A stretch of DNA of 7,446 nt from Hyphomicrobiales bacterium (GTDB lineage Bacteria > Pseudomonadota > Alphaproteobacteria > Rhizobiales > Hyphomicrobiaceae), in NCBI GenBank assembly GCA_017304275.1, contig JAFKKW010000433.1, positions 1 through 7,446 of the forward strand, read 5' to 3'. Numbering within the stretch: the stretch's first letter is position 1; the number at the start of each line of letters is the position of its first letter. Under the pieces are notes generated by a model that did not search any database, was not told the origin of the DNA, and saw only the letters and a list, made by a program, of their open reading frames with translations. The position numbers and the translations under genes were made by a program. This document shows, piece after piece, positions 1 through 6,311 of the stretch.

Positions 1-1088
1 GCGTTTTCCGTCGACAATACCCTCCAGGCCTGCTCCCGCGAATTCATGCACCTGCGCTGGTGCCTGAAGGGATAGCCCTTTGCCCATGGCCGCCGAAACG
101 ATAGCGCTGGCAACGACATGTTGGGACGCCTGCTCAAGGGACGCGGCGAGCCGAAGGACCTCATCGGCACTTTCTCCAGGCCCCGTCTCGGTCGCAACCA
201 GACGCGCCCCGCCCACGGTCAGCGTTCCGGTCTTGTCAAAGAGCACGGTGTGCGTCTGCGCCAAGGCGTCGAGTGGAGCCCCGCCCTTGATGATGATGCC
301 ACGGCGTGCAGCTTGGGAGACACCAGCGATGAATGCGACCGGCGCGGCCAGGATCAGCGGGCAAGGGGTGGCGACGACCAACACAGCCAGAGCCCGGACG
401 GCTTCGCCGGATATGGCCCAGGCCAGCCCCGCCAGAAGGAGCGTCAGGGGCAGAAACCAAAGTGCATACGTGTCAGCCAAGCGGATGAAGGGTGCCTTGG
501 CCGTCTGGGCGGCCGTCACGAGGCGAACGATGCCCGCGTATGTGCTGTCCTCCGCCGTCGCAGTTGCCGTCATCTCAAAGCTGTCGCCGGCATTGAGGGC
601 GCCGCTGCGCACACTTTCTCCGCGAGTTCGTGTGACCGGGATTGGTTCGCCCGTGAGGGCCGATTCATCCAGCACCGCAACGGAGGTGATTAACCCGTCC
701 ACGGGTACGATCTCGCCCGCAGCGACTTGAGATTGCGCTCGGCGCGCGCGACGGCGTAGTCCTCGAGCACTGTGCCGCCGGTGTACATGATGGCGATGAC
801 AATGGCGGCGAGCGACTGGTCAAGCGCGATGGCTCCCGCCATGGCCAAGAGCGCAATTGCATCGACGCCTACACGTTGCGCCAGAAGATCACGGATAATG
901 GAGATGGCAAGCACGACAACGACCGGGACCGTTGCGCCGATCCAAAGCCGGTCCGCTAGCCGGTCATGGCCCAACCCAAATGCCGCTCCTCCAACCAAAA
1001 GTCCGAGCAGAACCGCAAGCAACAGGACCCGCCTGATGAGACGCTCATCGACCGCGGGAACCCTGTTCCAATTTAGCCAAGAACGCAT
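1..1088 (-). pseudogene. Heavy-metal P1B-type ATPase, internally deleted and frameshifted, 3' end outside window
   Basis: P1B ATPases are inner-membrane pumps that export transition metals using ATP. The start at 1088 (MRSWLNWNR) has a GCGGAGG Shine-Dalgarno 6 bases upstream; an in-frame ATG at 1148 lacks one. There is no N-terminal metal-binding domain. Hydrophobic helices (RRVLLLAVLLGLLVGG, then VPVVVVLAIS and AIALLAMAGAIA) lead to ARAERNLKSL. The frame then stops at 690-692. The adjacent frame is open from about 726 to the left edge and carries AGEIVPVDG, the actuator motif ALTGEP (DESALTGE), the membrane metal motif TPCPL, the phosphorylation motif DKTGT, and SQHVV where many relatives have HP. 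The roughly 30-36 residues that normally separate ERNLKSL from GEIVPVDG are missing, so this looks like a deletion of about 100 bases that also shifts the frame. TPCP is the signature I associate with the P1B-5 (Ni/Fe) group, but the substrate is uncertain. A sequencing error alone would not restore the missing segment. Confidence 0.85.
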
Positions 1089-1329
1089 CCAGTGCCTCCG
1101 CTTCAAAATGAGGCCGGTCTGCTCGCACGGATCGATGGAGATCGGCATGTGGCGAAGGCATCCTGGGTCCTCAGTCGCGCAATCGACCTTTCAGATATTG
1201 GCGCCATGACTTGGATCAATCAGAACAAGAAATATACCGCTCAAAGACGGCTTGGAGGCGCCGTCGACATCACCCATATCGGAAAAAGCACAGTCTTGCG
1301 CGGTTGCGCCGATTTGGGAGAGAGGAACT

Positions 1330-1647
1330 ATGCGTAGAATGAATGTATGCGCTGCGTTAGGGGCAGCAGCTCTCATCGCGGTTGGGTTCGCAACTCAAGC
1401 GTCCGCGGTACCGATCGGTGCAGGAAGCGCCGTCGGCATCGCAACGAGCGACAATGCAGTCCAGACGATCGACTATCGCCCCTATCGGCATTGTCACAGA
1501 AGCAAGAGGAAAGGTCGTTGGTGCCACGGGCCGCACCATCGGTATGGCTACGCCCCCTACTACAGTCCCGGGATTCATCTCTACTTCGGTCGTGGCTACC
1601 GACACCATGGTCATCGCGGCCATCATCGACACCACCGTCGACACTAG
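1330..1647 (+). CDS. Small secreted His/Arg/Tyr-rich protein
   Basis: This is a 105-residue protein. The start at 1330 is favoured because AGAGGA lies just upstream and the following sequence makes a good signal peptide: MRRMNV, then a hydrophobic core AALGAAALIAVGF ending ATQASA. Upstream in-frame codons would bury this signal. The mature part has a short neutral stretch (about residues 27-48). It then becomes very basic and aromatic, with YRPYRHCHRSKRKGRWCHG, a tyrosine-rich stretch (HHRYGYAPYYSPG) and a terminal run of His, Arg and Gly (HHGHRGHHRHHRRH). Two cysteines (in RHCH and RWCH) sit beside histidines. Small secreted proteins of this composition are common in rhizobia and usually unnamed. 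The His-rich tail could bind metal, which would fit the neighbouring divergent metal ATPase, but that role is inference. It is not in an evident operon and a hairpin follows it. Confidence 0.62.
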   Translation: MRRMNVCAALGAAALIAVGFATQASAVPIGAGSAVGIATSDNAVQTIDYRPYRHCHRSKRKGRWCHGPHHRYGYAPYYSPGIHLYFGRGYRHHGHRGHHRHHRRH

Positions 1648-1668
1648 CAATTTTAAGCTTGTATTGTT

Positions 1669-1704
1669 GATTGCCCCGGCTCGCCGGTTAGAGCTGGGGC
1701 AATC
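1669..1704. terminator. Strong stem-loop after the His-rich gene
   Basis: GATTGCCCCGGCTC (1669-1682) pairs with GAGCTGGGGCAATC (1691-1704), giving 14 pairs including one G-U, around an 8-base loop. It starts 21 bases after the stop codon at 1645-1647. No T-run follows on either strand, so it is not a classic intrinsic terminator. It may instead protect the 3' end of the message or be a relaxed terminator. Its position between two rightward genes supports a transcription-end role. Confidence 0.45.
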
Positions 1705-1809
1705 TCGCCGGTGGCACCCCAGCCGGAGTTTGCGGATGGTCACAGTTTGGTGTCCGCGACAGGTGACAAGCGGCGAGACGTATCCCTGATTCCGTAAAGG
1801 AGGCTCACC

Positions 1810-2016
1810 ATGTCCGTGAACAAGGTCATCGAATTGATGGCGGAATCCTCGACATCGTGGGAGGATGCCGCTCAGAAGGCCGTCAGCAAGGCTGCCAATT
1901 CCGTCAAGCAGATCCGCTCGGTCTGGGTACAGGATTTCTCTGCCACCGTCGACGGCGAGGGCAAGCTTTCGACCTACCGCGTCACCTGTAAGGTCACATT
2001 TGAGGTCGAGGACTAA
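1810..2016 (+). CDS. Dodecin (flavin-binding protein)
   Basis: This 68-residue protein matches the dodecin family in length and pattern. Dodecins form hollow dodecamers that bind flavins (FMN, FAD, riboflavin or lumichrome) in stacked pairs in the cytoplasm, and are thought to store or buffer flavin. The sequence starts SVNKVIELMAESSTSWEDA, giving the first strand and the helix. The segment IRSVWVQDFSATVD then carries Trp39, the tryptophan that stacks on the flavin, with Gln41 nearby. The C-terminal strands YRVTCKVTFEVED close the small sheet. An excellent Shine-Dalgarno, AAAGGAGG at 1796-1803, sits 6 bases before the ATG. The gene is monocistronic: a hairpin precedes it, and a hairpin and a convergent gene follow. 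It fits a redox or stress cargo cluster. Confidence 0.96.
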   Translation: MSVNKVIELMAESSTSWEDAAQKAVSKAANSVKQIRSVWVQDFSATVDGEGKLSTYRVTCKVTFEVED

Positions 2017-2027
2017 GCGGCGGCTGC

Positions 2028-2067
2028 GACGCGCGGTGGAGCGGTTACCATACCCGCACCGCGCGTC
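2028..2067. terminator. Stem-loop between dodecin and the convergent LEA-like gene
   Basis: GACGCGCGGTG (2028-2038) pairs perfectly over 11 bases with CACCGCGCGTC (2057-2067) around an 18-base loop. It begins 11 bases after the dodecin stop codon. It lies between two convergent genes, where a bidirectional terminator is expected. No T-run follows on either strand, so termination is inferred from position and stem strength only. Confidence 0.42.
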
Positions 2068-2160
2068 ACAATCAGGGGGAGAGCGAGCAACCATCCGTGG
2101 CTGGCTTGATCATAATGGAGTTAGGCCGGCGCTGGTAAACAAATCCTACCGAGATCCCGG

Positions 2161-2598
2161 CTAGGGCTTAGTGGGTTCCTGAGAGCCCGATTCGGCTGCG
2201 GCTTCTTTGGCCTTATCGAGCACTTCTCCCGTCGCTCGCTTGGCGTTATCCAAGATATCGCGCGAAGCCTTGCTTGCCTCGTCCAGGAGATCGACCGCTT
2301 CATTCGCCCTATCGAACGCCCCCTCGCTGGCATTCTTAGCGGTTGCAAGTGCTCCGCGCGTCTTCTCCTTTGCCTTCTCGATGGCCTCGATGATTGCGCG
2401 CTTGGCAGACTCGATCGCCACATTGGTAGCGTCTTTGGCATCGTTGATCTTGTCTTTTGCCGTGCCATCGGGCGCCACTTCTGCTGCCGAGGTGCTCCCA
2501 TCTGGAGACGGGAGCGGAGGTGCATTGTCCTGAGCCAATGCGGCCGACGTCGACAGCATAAAAGCGATGACGAGTGAGGACGGATCTCTCATGTTCAT
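2161..2598 (-). CDS. Secreted LEA-like Ala/Lys/Glu-rich helical protein
   Basis: This is a 145-residue protein read leftward. The start at 2598 (MNMRDPSS) is chosen over the longer frame to 2652 because an AGGG lies 8 bases upstream and it begins a signal peptide, LVIAFMLSTSAALA, with likely cleavage at ALA|QD (after residue 22). A Pro/Ser-rich linker follows (NAPPLPSPDGSTS). From about residue 45 to 138 there is a continuous, strongly amphipathic helix of Ala, Lys, Glu, Asp and Asn. Recurring units such as INDAKDATNVAIESAKRAI, IEKAKEKTRGALATAK and ILDNAKRATGEVLDKAKEA resemble the 11-residue repeats of group 3 late-embryogenesis-abundant proteins and apolipoprotein-like helices. Such proteins are often linked to desiccation or membrane protection. 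A periplasmic protective role is inference. Simple composition makes homology claims weak, but the reading frame itself is convincing. Confidence 0.75.
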   Translation of the reverse strand: MNMRDPSSLVIAFMLSTSAALAQDNAPPLPSPDGSTSAAEVAPDGTAKDKINDAKDATNVAIESAKRAIIEAIEKAKEKTRGALATAKNASEGAFDRANEAVDLLDEASKASRDILDNAKRATGEVLDKAKEAAAESGSQEPTKP

Positions 2599-2696
2599 TT
2601 TGCAAACCCTATTAACGGTAAGCGGGGCGCATAATTGCAGACGACAGCCCAATTATCTCACGGCGTGTTCACGGTGGTAGCCTAAAAGATCAATCG

Positions 2697-2828
2697 ATGA
2701 ACGACATCACTTCCGATTTCCTATTGGTTGAATGGAACGCCATTATCGCCAAGTCAGCTAACGACAATGCGGTGGCGATGACGGCTTCATCGACGGATCG
2801 GGCTTGCCCGCGTCATGAGTCTACTTAG
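2697..2828 (+). CDS. Possible 43-residue small ORF (weak)
   Basis: An ATG-started frame of 43 codons (MNDITSDFLLVEW... to ...PRHEST) fills most of the space between the LEA-like gene and the FNR-like box. It has no good Shine-Dalgarno (only AAAGAT some 8 bases upstream) and no recognisable motif. It could be a small gene, a decayed fragment or chance. The rest of 2599-2946 holds the leader of the LEA-like gene and the promoter of the universal stress gene. Confidence 0.15.
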   Translation: MNDITSDFLLVEWNAIIAKSANDNAVAMTASSTDRACPRHEST

Positions 2829-2845
2829 GGATGTTTCTCTAGTGC

Positions 2846-2859
2846 TTGACACCGCTCAA
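2846..2859 (+). promoter_or_regulatory. FNR/FixK-type box upstream of the universal stress gene
   Basis: TTGACACCGCTCAA fits the CRP/FNR-family pattern TTGA-N6-TCAA exactly; FNR and FixK proteins activate genes at low oxygen. Its centre at 2852.5 would place a class II transcription start near 2894, with TAGTGT (2881-2886) as a weak -10. The ATG follows 87 bases after the box. The same motif, with the same flanking GC and CAC, recurs at 4045-4058. Confidence 0.62.
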
Positions 2860-2946
2860 CACCACCGCCGGGATAGGGCTTAGTGTCCTCGAAAAGGCGA
2901 GTGCGGCTATAGTGTCGCTTTGCGGGCGACGCGGAGGGTTCCGACG

Positions 2947-3363
2947 ATGAATAAGATACTGTGCCCGGTTGACGATTGCGAGCCGACCAAGGTGGCCGCG
3001 CGGCTCGCGGGAACATTGGCTGCCGCCACCGGAGCTGATCTCACCCTGCTCGCCGTAAATGAGATGATTGGCGGCTACATGCGCCGCGACGCTTCTGCGC
3101 TGCTCTGGTCGCCATCGCAGCTGAGCGCCCTTCTGGATGAAGCTAAGGCCGCGGCTACGTCGACCGGCGCTGAAAAGATAGAGACGGCCAGCATCGAGAG
3201 CCGCGACGTAGCGCGCGCCATTTCCCAGTATGCCGAGCAAAACGGATACGACCACATCGTGGTCGGTTCGGGTGGAAAGGGCGCCGTCAAGCGCATGGTT
3301 TTGGGCTCCGTGTCGGCCGACGTCGTCAACCGCGCGCCTTGTCCCGTTACAGTGGCGCGCTAG
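2947..3363 (+). CDS. Universal stress protein (UspA family, ATP-binding type)
   Basis: This 138-residue protein is a single UspA domain of normal length. It opens with the first strand MNKILCPVDD, carrying the conserved Asp. Next come a helix, the second strand DLTLLAVNE, and a middle region that includes DYDH-like YDHIVVGSGG. The ATP-binding signature G-x2-G-x9-G-S is intact at Gly107, Gly110, Gly120 and Ser121 (GSGGKGAVKRMVLGS). The protein ends with the typical strand APCPVTVAR. Usp proteins are cytoplasmic and are induced by starvation, redox or oxygen stress. The start at 2947 has GGAGGG upstream; earlier in-frame codons have none. The upstream FNR/FixK-like box suggests low-oxygen control. 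A cytochrome c gene begins 57 bases downstream on the same strand and is probably co-transcribed. Confidence 0.95.
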   Translation: MNKILCPVDDCEPTKVAARLAGTLAAATGADLTLLAVNEMIGGYMRRDASALLWSPSQLSALLDEAKAAATSTGAEKIETASIESRDVARAISQYAEQNGYDHIVVGSGGKGAVKRMVLGSVSADVVNRAPCPVTVAR

Positions 3364-3420
3364 GCAACAAGCTCCTCTTGGGCGATGAATGGCTCACCGA
3401 ATTTTGGACGGAGGCATGGC

Positions 3421-3867
3421 ATGACTCTTCACAATACCAAGCCTGTCATCAAAGCGGCTGTGCTCGCGACACTCGCCATTCTGACCCTTACCGCGCTGAC
3501 ACGCATTGCAGCGGCTCAGTCAGGGGCCTGGCCAACCATTCTTCGCGAAGGGGCAGAGGAGTACGCGGAGAGCTGCGCCGCCTGCCATGGCACGGACTTC
3601 AAAGGGAGTGGCGAACTCGGCCAGAAACTGTTCAAGAAGCCCCATGACCTGACCGAAATCGCCAAGCGCAATGGTGGCGTATTTCCATTTCGGCGCGTGT
3701 TCGATGTCATAGCTGGCGACCAGACCGTCGAGGGCCACGACACCATGCACATGCCGAAATATGCCGAGCGAATGAAGCGGGAGGACTTCCAGCCTGGCTA
3801 TAATCCAGCGCACGTGCGCATCCTTGAACTCACGCACTATCTCGAGAGCATCCAGGCCAGACAGTGA
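3421..3867 (+). CDS. Secreted monohaem cytochrome c
   Basis: This 148-residue protein is a class I c-type cytochrome that would carry electrons in the periplasm. The start at 3421 follows ACGGAGG with 6-base spacing, better than an in-frame ATG at 3385. A signal peptide covers about residues 1-32 (KAAVLATLAILTLTALTRIAAA, cleavage near AAA|QSG). The haem attachment motif is CAACH at residues 52-56. The likely axial methionine is Met111, in HMPKYAERM, followed by a C-terminal helix ending LTHYLESIQARQ. With one haem and no other domain, its redox partner cannot be named. It follows the universal stress gene closely with no terminator seen, so it is probably transcribed from the same FNR/FixK-like promoter. 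Confidence 0.93.
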   Translation: MTLHNTKPVIKAAVLATLAILTLTALTRIAAAQSGAWPTILREGAEEYAESCAACHGTDFKGSGELGQKLFKKPHDLTEIAKRNGGVFPFRRVFDVIAGDQTVEGHDTMHMPKYAERMKREDFQPGYNPAHVRILELTHYLESIQARQ

Positions 3868-4044
3868 GTGACCGGTTGCCAATTGCTGGTCTCAACGGCG
3901 GTAGCAGGCCGTGCCCTGGTTGCGGTGGATGAAACGGACACGATCCGTGCGTTCTCGCGACGTTTCAACACTTTCTGCAAAGCCAGTTTGGTGAAACGGG
4001 CTAGCGGGTCGCTGTTGCACGGCATGCACGTTGTGATGCGATGT

Positions 4045-4058
4045 TTGACGTTGCTCAA
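4045..4058 (+). promoter_or_regulatory. FNR/FixK-type box upstream of the TPR-cytochrome c gene
   Basis: TTGACGTTGCTCAA fits TTGA-N6-TCAA and shares TTGAC-N3-GCTCAACAC with the box at 2846. A class II start would fall near 4093, with TAGATT (4082-4087) a fair -10 at the right spacing. The ATG follows 69 bases after the box. The remaining intergenic sequence (3868-4044) shows no convincing gene. Confidence 0.64.
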
Positions 4059-4127
4059 CACACCGAATCCCGAAACGACGCTAGATTGCAAGTAGAATCC
4101 TGATGATTGCCTTCGAGGGAGACCGCA

Positions 4128-5138
4128 ATGTCTTACTGGTCCGCTTGTCGCGACGCTTTCCGGGGCGCGCTAACCGCGCTTTTGTGGTGCAGCGGCGCAG
4201 CTGCGGCCGATCCCGTCGATGAGTGCGGCAAGTTGAGGAACTCGCCGGAGAAGATTGCGGCGTGCACGGCGGTCATTACCAATGCAGCCTCGTCGACCCA
4301 ACAAAGGGCAATGGCATTCCGAAATCGTGGCCTCGCGCGTGCGGAAGCGGCGGCCAACGAATATGCGGAACAAGATCTAACCGAGGCCTTGAAATTGAAT
4401 GGGACCGACGCTGCGGCACTTGCCGGCCGGGCACGCGTTCGCATGACGCGCAAGGACACAGCTGGAGCAATCGAAGACTTTAACGTCGCGATCAATTTAA
4501 AGCCGGAGAACCCCCAGTATCTGATGGGCCGCGGTTATGCGCATCTCATCAAGGGCGATCATATTTCAGCTATCGCGGATTTCTCGGAAGTCATCCGCAT
4601 CAATCCGAAGCACGCGAGCGCCTTCAATCATCGCGGGCTTGCATACCGAAAGGCCGGCGATCATACGCGTGCTACAGCAGATTACTCCACCGCGATCGAG
4701 CTCAATCCTGCCTATGCCCTGGCCTACAACAACCGTGGCTACGTCTACGAGTCGGAGGGCCGAAAGGCTGAAGCAATCGCTGACTTCGGTCGCGCGCTTG
4801 AGTTGGACAGAAGCCTTACGGGCGCTGCCGACGGCTTGAAGCGCCTTGGCGTTGCTGGGGCGTTGGCCGCCGAAACGGAGGCGCATATTCGGGACGGGAA
4901 GATGCTTGTTGAAGCGCGGTGTAGCGGTTGCCATGCAGTGGGATTAACAGGAGACAGCCCCAATCCGAGGGCGCCCCCCTTCCGCAAGCTTTTCGAGCGC
5001 CATCCCGGTCTCGCATTGCGGGACCCGCTTACTCGCGGTATTGCCGCACCGCATGAGGATATGCCGAAATTCGTGTTCACCGATCAGCAGATCGACCGGA
5101 TTATCGCCTATGTGAACAGCTTCCCCGAAAACAAATGA
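4128..5138 (+). CDS. TPR protein fused to a C-terminal cytochrome c domain
   Basis: This is a 336-residue secreted protein. The start at 4128 follows GAGGGAG with 6-base spacing; an upstream in-frame TTG at 4107 lacks one. A signal peptide (about 1-27) contains RGALTALLWCSGAAA and ends at AAA|DP. The mature part starts with a Cys-containing region (DECGKLRNSPEKIAACTAVI). It is followed by tandem tetratricopeptide repeats over about residues 55-230, with the usual W/G/Y/A/P spacing, for example AINLKPENPQYLMGRGYAHL, ASAFNHRGLAYRKAGDHTRA and ALAYNNRGYVYESEGRKAEA. A small class I cytochrome c domain occupies about 259-336. Its haem motif is CSGCH (265-269) and Met312 in HEDMPKFVF is the probable sixth ligand. 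TPRs bind proteins, so the protein may tether a cytochrome to a periplasmic partner. That role and the partner are inference. It has its own FNR/FixK-like box. Confidence 0.93.
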   Translation: MSYWSACRDAFRGALTALLWCSGAAAADPVDECGKLRNSPEKIAACTAVITNAASSTQQRAMAFRNRGLARAEAAANEYAEQDLTEALKLNGTDAAALAGRARVRMTRKDTAGAIEDFNVAINLKPENPQYLMGRGYAHLIKGDHISAIADFSEVIRINPKHASAFNHRGLAYRKAGDHTRATADYSTAIELNPAYALAYNNRGYVYESEGRKAEAIADFGRALELDRSLTGAADGLKRLGVAGALAAETEAHIRDGKMLVEARCSGCHAVGLTGDSPNPRAPPFRKLFERHPGLALRDPLTRGIAAPHEDMPKFVFTDQQIDRIIAYVNSFPENK

Positions 5139-5146
5139 TGGTTAGC

Positions 5147-5171
5147 GTATGGCCCCGGTCGGGAACCATAC
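5147..5171. terminator. Weak stem-loop between convergent genes
   Basis: GTATGG (5147-5152) pairs with CCATAC (5166-5171), with further CCC/GGG pairing possible inside. It starts 8 bases after the stop codon of the TPR-cytochrome gene and lies before the end of a convergent gene. There is no T-run. Position makes it a candidate terminator, but the stem is short. Confidence 0.25.
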
Positions 5172-5215
5172 ATATCAGCGCCCTTTCCTTAGGCTTGGCT
5201 GTCCCAAAAGCAAAC

Positions 5216-5533
5216 CTAGACAGCCGCGATATCGGCATGGCCAACCGAAGTGGCGTCTACTTCTGGTCGGGACGAACCTGTCTGTGAGGAGACGTCTGCG
5301 GCACGCAGATGCGGTTCTCGAAAACCATGGAGACGCGCTTTCGCGCGCAGGACATGCGCCGCAGCGGATTCGGTGTGCCGATAAACTTCATACTCGAACA
5401 GGAGGCGGGCGAGCAATTCCCGCGCATGGAGCGCATAGGGGGAGGCAGCGTCTATGCCGAGATCCGTATAGGTCTGGTCTAGGATGCGCTCCATGCGACG
5501 CAATTGATCGTTGTCGTACCAGCGGGCTTTCAT
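5216..5533 (-). CDS. Unrecognised 105-residue protein
   Basis: I do not recognise the family. The ATG at 5533 has a clear Shine-Dalgarno, AGGAG, 8 bases upstream on the minus strand (GTAGGAGTCTCAGCT before ATG), which makes the gene credible. The first 70 residues look helical and charged (MKARWYDNDQLRRMERILD, then HARELLARLLFEYEVYRH). The C-terminal third is polar and probably disordered (AADVSSQTGSSRPEVDATS). No signal peptide, membrane segment, cysteine or metal motif is seen, so a soluble cytoplasmic protein is likely. It converges on the TPR-cytochrome gene and is divergent from the DUF2380 gene, with a 250-base shared upstream region (5534-5783) in which I see no further gene and no confident promoter. 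Confidence 0.65.
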   Translation of the reverse strand: MKARWYDNDQLRRMERILDQTYTDLGIDAASPYALHARELLARLLFEYEVYRHTESAAAHVLRAKARLHGFREPHLRAADVSSQTGSSRPEVDATSVGHADIAAV

Positions 5534-5783
5534 AGCTGAGACTCCTACGCAATACGATCTGGATGATCAGACGCCCGATCAGCTGCCGAGTAAAGCGCTA
5601 AAATCTGCTCATGCTGCACATTCTGAATGATTCCTTGATGCGCTCTGAAATGGCAGGGCACACCGGGCGGCTCGCATATCGCTCGTCGTTGTCGTAGCGG
5701 ACAGGGGCTTTCGCTGCTTCCCGCGCCGAGTCTCTAATAATCTCGCGTTGGGGTCACCATATGGGGGTCTATAGAGGAGCGAG

Positions 5784-6311
5784 ATGATGCGACTTGATCG
5801 AAGATGGATACCGATTCTTGCTGCCGCTGGGGTCGCTTTAACAATGGCGCTTAGCCCACCCGCCACCGCCTCGAACGCCAAGTCCATCGCCTTGCTGGGC
5901 ACCCATTTCCAGAACGACAATGAAATATATGAACCAACCAGTGCCGCGGAACGCGCGCGCCTTAAGAGGGTTGGTGAGGCGTTTACGGAACAGCTCGCCA
6001 ACTCGGGCCAGTTCGTGGTGAAGCCGGTGCCTCAGGCGATGGCGGCCAAGATCGAGGCTGGCCAACCTCTTGGGGAATGTGGCGGCTGCGAACTCGACTT
6101 TGGCGCCGCGCTCGGGGTCGACGAAATTGCTTGGATCAACGTCCAGAAAGTCTCCAATCTCATCCTCAATCTGAACGTCTATATCGCCGACGTGAAGACG
6201 AAGAAGATGACATTCGTGCGCAGTGTCGACATCCGCGGCAATACGGACGAAAGCTGGTTGCGCAGCCTCACCTATCTCGTCAAGAACTACCTGCTGCCAA
6301 GCCAAGGCTGA
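5784..6311 (+). CDS. Secreted DUF2380-family protein
   Basis: This 175-residue protein resembles the alphaproteobacterial DUF2380 family, whose function is unknown. A signal peptide covers about residues 1-29 (IPILAAAGVALTMALSPPATAS). Features in order are the strand SIALLGTHFQND, the acidic/polar segment EIYEPTSAAERARLKRV, the strand QFVVKPVP, a CGGCELDFGAALGVDE segment with a CxxC pair, the family-typical KVSNLILNLNVYIADVKTKK, and the C-terminal block SVDIRGNTDESWLRSLTYLV. The pattern recalls periplasmic or lipoprotein-like proteins with an alternating sheet. The start could be 5784 or the adjacent ATG at 5787; AGAGGAG at 5773-5779 is spaced 4 and 7 bases respectively, so 5787 may be the true start. 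The gene appears monocistronic. The CxxC may be redox-active or structural; I recall it as common in the family rather than peculiar to this copy. Confidence 0.85.
   Translation: MMRLDRRWIPILAAAGVALTMALSPPATASNAKSIALLGTHFQNDNEIYEPTSAAERARLKRVGEAFTEQLANSGQFVVKPVPQAMAAKIEAGQPLGECGGCELDFGAALGVDEIAWINVQKVSNLILNLNVYIADVKTKKMTFVRSVDIRGNTDESWLRSLTYLVKNYLLPSQG

Noticed and set aside
80..730. Long plus-strand open frames opposite the ATPase
   Set aside because: They are antisense to the clear P-type ATPase motifs (DKTGT, TPCPL, TGE) on the minus strand and have a composition typical of high-GC shadow frames.
1357..2094. 245-codon minus-strand open frame
   Set aside because: It covers the His-rich protein, two hairpins and dodecin on the other strand, and its product has no recognisable pattern.
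2162..2885. Direct repeat TAGGGCTTAGTG at 2162-2173 and 2874-2885
   Set aside because: An exact 12-base pair is expected about once or twice by chance in a window of this size, and the two contexts differ.
3868..4095. 75-codon open frames on both strands in the gap before the TPR-cytochrome gene
   Set aside because: No ribosome site, no recognisable protein pattern, and the plus-strand frame overlaps the candidate FNR/FixK box and -10.
5149..5535. 128-codon plus-strand open frame
   Set aside because: It is antisense to the leftward 105-residue gene, which has a good ribosome site and a more natural composition.
5748..5775. TTGGGG and TATAGA as a -35/-10 pair before the DUF2380 gene
   Set aside because: The -10 would overlap the Shine-Dalgarno at 5773-5779, so the message would start too close to the ATG.
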